DNA of 64,000 nt, taken from positions 5,987,460 through 6,051,459 of the forward strand of contig OU696585.1 of assembly GCA_916048095.2 (NCBI GenBank), read 5' to 3'. The notes beneath the pieces are model-generated. The model did not search any database. It worked only from the letters and a program-made list of their open reading frames with translations, and was not told the origin of the DNA. This document shows positions 54,919-64,000 of this stretch, piece by piece. Made by a program: the position numbers and the translations under genes. The stretch is from Sacculina carcini. Lineage: Eukaryota; Arthropoda; Thecostraca; Sacculinidae. Positions within the stretch are counted from its first letter, which is position 1. The number at the start of each line of letters is the position of its first letter.

Positions 54919-57581
54919 TCTATATATATAAAAGAGATCCTCTGTGTGTCTGTCTGTGTGTCTGTCTGTCTGTGTGTCTGTTCGACCCTCCTTGGTCCAT
55001 TTTCTATCAGCTATTATTCGGCCACCACTCAGCCTACCCGCTAACAATTTATACCATCACGTTGGAAATTTTCTTGTCTACACTTTAGATTAAATTTTAA
55101 ATTTCAAAAATGAAATCAAAAAAAGTTATAGCGGTGAAAAGACAAAATGAACCCTGAAAAATGCGAAAATTGTGGTCAATGCTCTGCCATCTACTCCTCA
55201 TAAACCAGAAATGGTACAGCCAAACAGATTATACCACTGTGTAGAGAATTTTCTGTTCTACAAGATAGGCTAAAATTAATATCCAAAAATTAGATATAAA
55301 ATATGTAAAAATGACAAAATTTCAGTCTACATTCAAAATTATATTTAAGCTCGACGCGTCCGATTTTCTGTACTTTTTTCTCTATTTCTCAGCCACTAAA
55401 CATCACACATCTAAATAAATATTACCATCATGCTGGGAATTTTGTTTTCTACAGCACGGTATAAATTTTAATTTTCCAGAGCGTATTAAGAAAAAGTTAC
55501 GGCGGTGTGAAGTCAAAATGACAAAGTCAAAAAGGCACTGAAAAACGCGAATATTTTGGTCAATATTCCGCTATCTATTCCTCTTAAACCAGCAGAGTTA
55601 CAGTTATAAAAATTATACTATTGTGTAGAAAATTTTGTGTTCTACAAGAAACGCTATAATTTATACCCACAAATGATACAAAAAACGTGTAAAATTGGAA
55701 AAATTCTCAAATACATCCAAAATTACACTTGAACACCGTGCGACTAAAATTAATTCATTTTTCTACCTTTTTCTCAAGAACTATTTGTTACACATAAAAA
55801 TAAATTATACCATTGTGCTGGAAAGTTTGTTTTCTACAATACGGTATAATTCTTAATTTTCCAAAGTGTATCTGAAGGAAGTTACGGCGGTGTAAAGTCA
55901 AATGGACATATTGCCAATTTGACAGCTATTATGCGCACTTGCGATTACACAGGAATATACTACTGTGTAGAAAATTTTGTGTTCTACAAGAAAATGTATA
56001 ATTTATACCCACAAATGATACGAAAAACGTGTAAAATTGGCAAAATTCTCAAATACATCCAAAATTACACTTGAACACCGGGTGACTAAAATTAATTCAT
56101 TTTTCTACCCATTTCTCAGGAACTGTTTGTCATACATTAAAATTAATTATACCATCGTGCTAGAAATTTTGTTTTCTACAATACGGTATAATTTTTAATT
56201 TTCCAAAGTGTATCTGAAGGAAGTTACGGCGGTGTAAAGTCAAATTGCCATGTTGCCAATTTGACAGCTATTATGCGCACTTGCGATTACACATGAATAT
56301 ACACTGATTTAATTTCACTGAAGTCCAATCATAATTTACGCACTTGCGATTACACAGGAATATACTACTGTGTAGATAATTTTGTGTTCTACAAGATAAG
56401 CTATAATTTATACCCACAAATGATACAAAAAACGTGTAAAATTGGCAAAATTCTCAAATACATCCAAAATTTCACTTGAACACCGGCCGAATAAAATTAA
56501 TTAATTTTTCTACTATTTCTCAGTAACTATTTGTTAAACATAAAAATAAATTATACCATCGTGCTAGAAATCTTGTTTTCTACAATACGGTATAATTTGT
56601 AATTTTACAAAGTGTATCTGAAGGAAGTTACGGCGGTGTAAAGTCAAATTATCATGTTGCCAATTTGACAGCTATTATGCGCACTTGCGATTACACAGGA
56701 ATATACACCGATTAAATTTCACTGAAGCCCAATCACAATTAAGAATTCATCATATTATCTCCAAGCATGGATGGTGTGGTTTTATTGCGTACAGTTTAAT
56801 TAATGCTACACTATACTGAATATAAAGGCTTTATTGTCCTCAATAACGGAATATACTACTGTGTAGAAAATTTTGTGTTCTACAAGAAAAGGTATAATTT
56901 ATACCCACAAATGATACAAAAAACGTGTAAAATTGGCAAAATTCTCAAATACATCCAAAATTACACTTGAGCACCGGGTGACTAAAATTTATTCATTTTT
57001 CTACCTATTTCTCAAAAACTAATTGTGACACATTAAAATGAATTATACCATCGTGCTAGAAATTTTGGTTTCTACAATACGGTATAATTCTTAAATATCC
57101 AAAGTGTATCTGAAGGAAGTTACGGCGGTGTAAAGTCAAAATGTCATGTTGCCAATTTGACAGCTATTATGCGCACTGGCGATTACACATGAATATACAC
57201 TGATTTAATTTCACTGAAGTCTAATCACAATTTACGCACTTGCGATTACTCAGGAACATGCTACTGTGTAGAGAATTTTGTGTTCTACAAGATAAGCTAT
57301 AATTTATACCCACAAATGATACAAAAAACGTGTAAAATTGGCAAAATTCTCAAATCCATCCAAAATTACACTTGAACACCGGGCGACTAAAATTAATTCA
57401 TTTTTCTACCTATTTCTCAGGAACTGTTTGTCATACATTAAAATTAATTATACCATCGTGCTAGAAATTTTGTTTTCTACAACACGGTATTATTCTTAAT
57501 TTTCCAAAGTGTATCTGAATTTTCCAAAGTGTATCTGAAGTGTTATGAATTGCTCCGCACAACGGGCGGGTTTTAATGCTA
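54919..57581 (+). mobile_element. Helitron-like unit A2
   Basis: A second copy of unit A, offset 6826-6828 bases from the first. By eye only isolated substitutions separate them, for example G at 56022 where A1 has A at 49196. Confidence 0.65.
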
Positions 57582-57593
57582 TATATATATATA

Positions 57594-60500
57594 TCTATAT
57601 ATATAAAAGAGATCCTCTGTGTGTCTGTCTGTGTGTGTGTGTGTGTGTCTGTGTGTGTGTTCGACCCTCCTTGGTCCATTTTCTATCAGCTATTATTCGG
57701 CCACCACTCAGCCTACCCGCTAACAATTTATACCATCACGTTGGAAATTTTCTTGTCTACACTTTAGATTAAATTTTAAATTTCAAAAATGAAATCAAAA
57801 AAAGTTATAGCGGTGAAAAGACAAAATGAACCCTGAAAAATGCGAAAATTGTGGTCAATGCTCTGCCATCTACTCCTCATAAACCAGAAATGGTACAGCC
57901 AAACAGATTATACCACTGTGTAGAGAATTTTCTGTTCTACAAGATAGGTTATAATTCATATACAAAAATAGAACATAAAAGATGTAAACATGACAAAATT
58001 TCAATCTATATTCAAAATTATATTTAAACTCCACGCGTCCGATTTTCTATACTTTCTTCTCTATTTATCAAAAACTAATTATCACACAACTAAATAAATA
58101 ATGCCATCATGCTGGGAATTTTGTTTGCTACAACACGGTATAATTTTTAATTTTCCAAAGTTTATTAAAAAAAAGTTACGGCGGTGTGAAGTGTAAATGA
58201 CAAAGTCAAAAAGGCATAATTATCGCACAAAAACGTGAATATTTTGGTCAATATTCCGCTATCTATTCCTCATAAACCAGCAATGGTACAGCTATAAAAA
58301 TTATACTATTGTGTAGATAATTTTGTGTTCTACAAGAAAAGTTATAATTTATACCCACAAATGATACAAAAAATGTGTAAAATTGGCAAAATTGTCAAAT
58401 ACATCCAAAATTACACTTGATCACCGGGCGCCTAAATTAATTCATTTTTCTACCTATTTCTCAGGAACTATTTGTCACACATTAAAATAAATTATATCAT
58501 CGTGCTGGAAATTGTATTTTTTAAAATGCGGTATAATTTTTAATTTTCCAAAGTGTATCTGAAGGAAGTTACGGCGGTGTAAAGTCAAAAGGACATATTG
58601 CCAATTTGACAGCTATTTTTCGCACTTGCGATTACACAGGAATATACTACTGTGTAGAGAATTTTGTGTTCTACAAGAAAAGGTGTAATTTATACCCACA
58701 AATGATACAAAAAACGTGTAAAATTGGCAAAATTCTCAAATACATCCAAAATTACACTTGAACACCGGGTGACTACAATTTATTCATTTTTATACCCATT
58801 TCTCAGCAACTGTTTGTCACACCTTAAAATTAATTATACCATCGTGCTAGAAATTTTGTTTCCTACAGTACGGTATAATTATTAATTTTCCAAAGTGTAT
58901 CTGAACGAAGTTACGACGGTGTAAGGTCAAAATGTCATGTTGCCAATTTGACAGCTATTATGCGTACTTGCGATTACACATGAATATACACTGATTAAAT
59001 TTCACTGGAGTCCAATCACAATTTACGCACTTGCGATTACACAGGAATATACTACTGTGTAGAGAATTTTGTGTTCTACAAGATAAGCTATAATTTATAC
59101 CCACAAATGATACAAAAAACGTGTAAAATTGGCAAAATTCTCAAATACATCCAAAATTACACTTGAACACCGGGCGACTAAAATTAATTCATTTTTCTAC
59201 TATTTCTCAGTAACTATTTGTTACACATAAAAATAAATTATACCATCGTTCTAGAAATCTTGTCTTCTACAATACGGTATAATTTGTAATTTTTCAAAGG
59301 GTATCTGAAGGAAGTTACGGCGGTGTAAAGTCAAAAGGACATATTGCCAATTTGACAGCTATTATGCGTACTTGCGATTACACAGGAATATACACCGATT
59401 AAATTTCACTGAAGCCCAATCACAATTAAGAATGCATCATATTATCTCCAAGCATGGATGGTGTGGTTTTATTGCGTACAGTTTAATTAATGCTACACTC
59501 TACTGAATATAAAGGCTTTATTGTCCTCAATAACGTTCCGCACGACGGGCGGGTAAAATGCTATTGGGAACAAAGTAAACTACTGAATTTAACTGTGTAA
59601 TTTAATTGGTTTAATTTCAAGTTGCATAAGCATAAGTTGCATAAGGATATGGGTTGCAATATCATGTAATGCCAACTTATGCTGTTTTAGCGGAAGCATT
59701 AACCTGGAATTATAGAGATGACAGAAGGTTGCATTGTTTTGATAGTGTTGTGGAAAAACATGTTTTCTAAATTGAAACATAAATTTCACATTTAGACTTT
59801 TAGATTAGCTATAACTTTCCTGTGGGTTTGTTTTACTTTTTCAATTTGCACTAATTTTTTTATGAATTGAATATTAATTATATTTTATGAACTGTTCCGC
59901 ACGACGGGCGAATTAAATGTATCTATAAAGAGTGGGTTTAAATGATAGCGAGGTATATGATATTTTGCTAGCAGTAAATATTCTAGCGATAAAAGTAGAA
60001 TAGCTCTTAAGCAAATGATTTTGGAGAATGATGTGAACCTTTAAATATATTTTGCGATCTGATGATATATGTATTAGGAATAATACGTAGCAGAATATAG
60101 ATTGCATAATATAATATCGGCTGTAATACCAAGGGCTGCATTATCGATGTAATCCAAAAAATAACAACTGTATGAATATGATGCATTAGTGGAAGCATTA
60201 ACCGGGAATTATGAGATAATATGATAATGGTGTAAAATTATATCGCATTATGCAACAAATGTGAATTTAGCTACCTTACAGTTTGGTCCCGATACTATAT
60301 TGGCGGGTTGAGAGAAAAGTATTGGTGGGCCGCGTGTTTGGGACCCCTGGGGTAGATAATCTCAGTCTTCTGATTACAAATTATGATCGCATCAGTATAT
60401 TTTGTGATCACAAACTAATAAGTTAAATCACCTCAGACTAGGCTGAGAGCGGTCAAGATTGAATGGTTGGGTTGGGTTGGGTAGGTTTGACTGAGGTTAT

Positions 60501-61743
60501 ATTGGGTTTTAATGATAGCGGAAAATATATAAATTTTAACAATAAATATTATAGCGGTAAAAGTGAAATAGTACTTAAGCAAATGATATTGGGGAATGAT
60601 GTTAAGTAATAAATATAGTTTGGAAACAGTCTGATGAAAAGATTTCATCATCTTTCATTGTTTGTTTCGTGTTTGTGTTCTGAATTATACCACACGACGG
60701 GCAGATTTATATATCAGGCGGGTTGAGGGATAATATTTGTCAAAATAAGAACAAAAATATTCACATTTAGACTTTTCTATTGGTTAAGATATTTATAGGT
60801 TACATTTTTTGCTTTTCGATTTGTATTCATTATATTTTATGGATTTGATATGAATTTTATTGTATGAATTGTTCCGCACGACGGGTGGGTTTAAAAAAGT
60901 GTTTTTAGATCATTTTTTCAAATGGTTCATTTAAAAAAAGGTTTTTTTTTTAAAATAAAAATGTTCCGCGGGCAGCAACTATAGACAATAGAACGTTCAA
61001 TTTACCCTGTAGAATTAATCCATACACAAAACCAATGGATTTGACTTCAAGATGCAGAACGGATCGTGTTCGAGTTCTGAATTATTCAGCACGACGGGCG
61101 GGTTTAAAAATGACTCAGGCGGACTGAGGGGAAATATTGTGTCGAAATAAAAATAATTAAACTTATAATTTTCAATTGATTAATATTTTTATGAGTGTAC
61201 CCTATTTCATTTTTATTTTTCCATATTTTTTATGAATTGAATATGAATTTCATGTTATGAATTGCTCCGCACAACTGGCGGGTTTTAATGCTATATATAT
61301 ACATAAAGAAGAAATTATCTGTCTGTCTGTGTATGTATGCTTGAATATGAGGTGACATAATTGCGCTGGTTCATGGTTCGCTGGTTCAATGATCAGGGGC
61401 TTCAAACGCAAACGAAGCGATGGCTCATTTTTATGAAATACAAATGTCCCGCGGGCAGCAATAAAACGTTCAATTTCACCGTGTAGAATGAATTCATATA
61501 CAAAACTAATGGATTTGACTTCAAGAACCAGAACGGATGGTGTTCGAGTTCTGAATTATTCCGCACGTCGGCCGGGTTTAAATATGAGGCGGGCTGAGTG
61601 AAAATATTTTGTCAAAATGTAAATTAAAAATAATGAAATTTAGACTTTTTAATTGATTAAGGTTTTTATGAGTTTGCCTTATTTATTTTTAATTTGCAAT
61701 ATTTTTATGAATTCTTCCGCACAACGGGCGGGTTTTAATGCTA
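57594..61743 (+). mobile_element. Helitron-like unit B2
   Basis: A second copy of unit B. It differs from B1 mainly in TA-run and T-run length (for example near 54112-54125 versus 60940-60952). The order of monomers and hairpin modules is the same. Confidence 0.65.
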
Positions 61744-61745
61744 TA

Positions 61746-64000
61746 TCTATATATATAAAAGAGATCCTCTGTGTGTCTGTCTGTGTGTCTGTCTGTCTGT
61801 GTGTCTGTTCGACCCTCCTTGGTCCATTTTCTATCAGCTATTATTCGGCCACCACTCAGCCTACCCGCTAACAATTTATACCATCACGTTGGAAATTTTC
61901 TTGTCTACACTTTAGATTAAATTTTAAATTTCAAAAATGAAATCAAAAAAAGTTATAGCGGTGAAAAGACAAAATGAACCCTGAAAAATGCGAAAATTGT
62001 GGTCAATGCTCTGCCATCTACTCCTCATAAACCAGAAATGGTACAGCCAAACAGATTATACCACTGTGTAGAGAATTTTCTGTTCTACAAGATAGGCTAA
62101 AATTAATATCCAAAAATTAGATATAAAATATGTAAAAATGACAAAATTTCAGTCTACATTCAAAATTATATTTAAGCTCGACGCGTCCGATTTTCTGTAC
62201 TTTTTTCTCTATTTCTCAGCCACTAAACATCACACATCTAAATAAATATTACCATCATGCTGGGAATTTTGTTTTCTACAGCACGGTATAAATTTTAATT
62301 TTCCAGAGCGTATTAAGAAAAAGTTACGGCGGTGTGAAGTCAAAATGACAAAGTCAAAAAGGCACTGAAAAACGCGAATATTTTGGTCAATATTCCGCTA
62401 TCTATTCCTCTTAAACCAGCAGAGTTACAGTTATAAAAATTATACTATTGTGTAGAAAATTTTGTGTTCTACAAGAAACGCTATAATTTATACCCACAAA
62501 TGATACAAAAAACGTGTAAAATTGGAAAAATTCTCAAATACATCCAAAATTACACTTGAACACCGTGCGACTAAAATTAATTCATTTTTCTACCTTTTTC
62601 TCAAGAACTATTTGTTACACATAAAAATAAATTATACCATTGTGCTGGAAAGTTTGTTTTCTACAATACGGTATAATTCTTAATTTTCCAAAGTGTATCT
62701 GAAGGAAGTTACGGCGGTGTAAAGTCAAATGGACATATTGCCAATTTGACAGCTATTATGCGCACTTGCGATTACACAGGAATATACTACTGTGTAGAGA
62801 ATTTTGTGTTCTACAAGAAAATGTATAATTTATACCCACAAATGATACAAAAAACGTGTAAAATTGGCAAAATTCTCAAATACATCCAAAATTACACTTG
62901 AACACCGGGTGACTAAAATTAATTCATTTTTCTACCCATTTCTCAGGAACTGTTTGTCATACATTAAAATTAATTATACCATCGTGCTAGAAATTTTGTT
63001 TTCTACAATACGGTATAATTTTTAATTTTCCAAAGTGTATCTGAAGGAAGTTACGGCGGTGTAAAGTCAAATTGCCATGTTGCCAATTTGACAGCTATTA
63101 TGCGCACTTGCGATTACACATGAATATACACTGATTTAATTTCACTGAAGTCCAATCATAATTTACGCACTTGCGATTACACAGGAATATACTACTGTGT
63201 AGATAATTTTGTGTTCTACAAGATAAGCTATAATTTATACCCACAAATGATACAAAAAACGTGTAAAATTGGCAAAATTCTCAAATACATCCAAAATTTC
63301 ACTTGAACACCGGCCGAATAAAATTAATTAATTTTTCTACTATTTCTCAGTAACTATTTGTTAAACATAAAAATAAATTATACCATCGTGCTAGAAATCT
63401 TGTTTTCTACAATACGGTATAATTTGTAATTTTACAAAGTGTATCTGAAGGAAGTTACGGCGGTGTAAAGTCAAATTATCATGTTGCCAATTTGACAGCT
63501 ATTATGCGCACTTGCGATTACACAGGAATATACACCGATTAAATTTCACTGAAGCCCAATCACAATTAAGAATTCATCATATTATCTCCAAGCATGGATG
63601 GTGTGGTTTCATTGCGTACAGTTTAATTAATGCTACACTATACTGAATATAAAGGCTTTATTGTCCTCAATAACGGAATATACTACTGTGTAGAAAATTT
63701 TGTGTTCTACAAGAAAAGGTATAATTTATACCCACAAATGATACAAAAAACGTGTAAAATTGGCAAAATTCTCAAATACATCCAAAATTACACTTGAGCA
63801 CCGGGTGACTAAAATTTATTCATTTTTCTACCTATTTCTCAAAAACTAATTGTGACACATTAAAATGAATTATACCATCGTGCTAGAAATTTTGGTTTCT
63901 ACAATACGGTATAATTCTTAAATATCCAAAGTGTATCTGAAGGAAGTTACGGCGGTGTAAAGTCAAAATGTCATGTTGCCAATTTGACAGCTATTATGCG
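61746..64000 (+). mobile_element. Helitron-like unit A3, cut by window edge
   Basis: The third copy of unit A, 2255 bp present. Differences from A2 include C at 63610 (T at 56783) and G at 62799 (A at 55972). The array continues beyond the window. Confidence 0.65.

Overview
The window is animal (metazoan, invertebrate-like) nuclear DNA. It carries exons bounded by GT/AG splice sites, a C-type lectin domain split over several exons, and several retrotransposon and DNA-transposon families typical of invertebrate genomes. AT-rich spacers and TA and TG microsatellites fill much of the rest. There is no operon structure and no sign of bacterial genes. I cannot place the organism below invertebrate animal from sequence alone.

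1-8.4 kb: a minus-strand Ty3/gypsy gag-pol that runs off the left edge, an AT-rich duplicated repeat holding a TTAA-flanked piggyBac-like MITE, and a minus-strand Rex1/CR1-type LINE. 8.4-34.3 kb: one host gene on the plus strand. Its exons are small (8434-8499, possibly 8784-8930, 11154-11318, 28058-28265, 29134-29225, 34183-34308) and their reading phases join correctly; the last three encode a C-type lectin-like domain. The introns have been swollen to about 26 kb by mobile elements. These include two broken gypsy pol fragments, a gag gene split by a nearly full-length LINE, a second broken LINE, a Bel/Pao element with a deleted integrase, and a Tc1/mariner-like transposase pseudogene. The LINE (14531-19165) has an intact endonuclease/reverse transcriptase ORF with a 2A-like ribosome-skipping motif behind a hydrophobic leader. 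The transposase pseudogene lies between inverted 21-bp minisatellites.

34.8-42.6 kb: an internally deleted gypsy element with a 135-bp LTR, a deleted Rex1-like LINE, an RTE-like LINE whose reverse-transcriptase core is replaced by an 18-bp tandem repeat, an integrase scrap, and a tRNA-Val-derived SINE inserted into an inverted copy of the 2.3-4.1 kb repeat.

43.2-64 kb: the most unusual part. A Helitron-like, protein-free element family forms a head-to-tail array of alternating 2.67-kb (A) and 4.15-kb (B) units (A-B-A-B-A). The 6.83-kb period is almost identical between copies. It is preceded by an inverted B-like arm meeting the array at a palindromic junction near 48090. Each unit begins with TC next to TA repeats, ends in a GC-rich motif followed by GCTA, and is filled with satellite-like monomers containing conserved imperfect hairpins.
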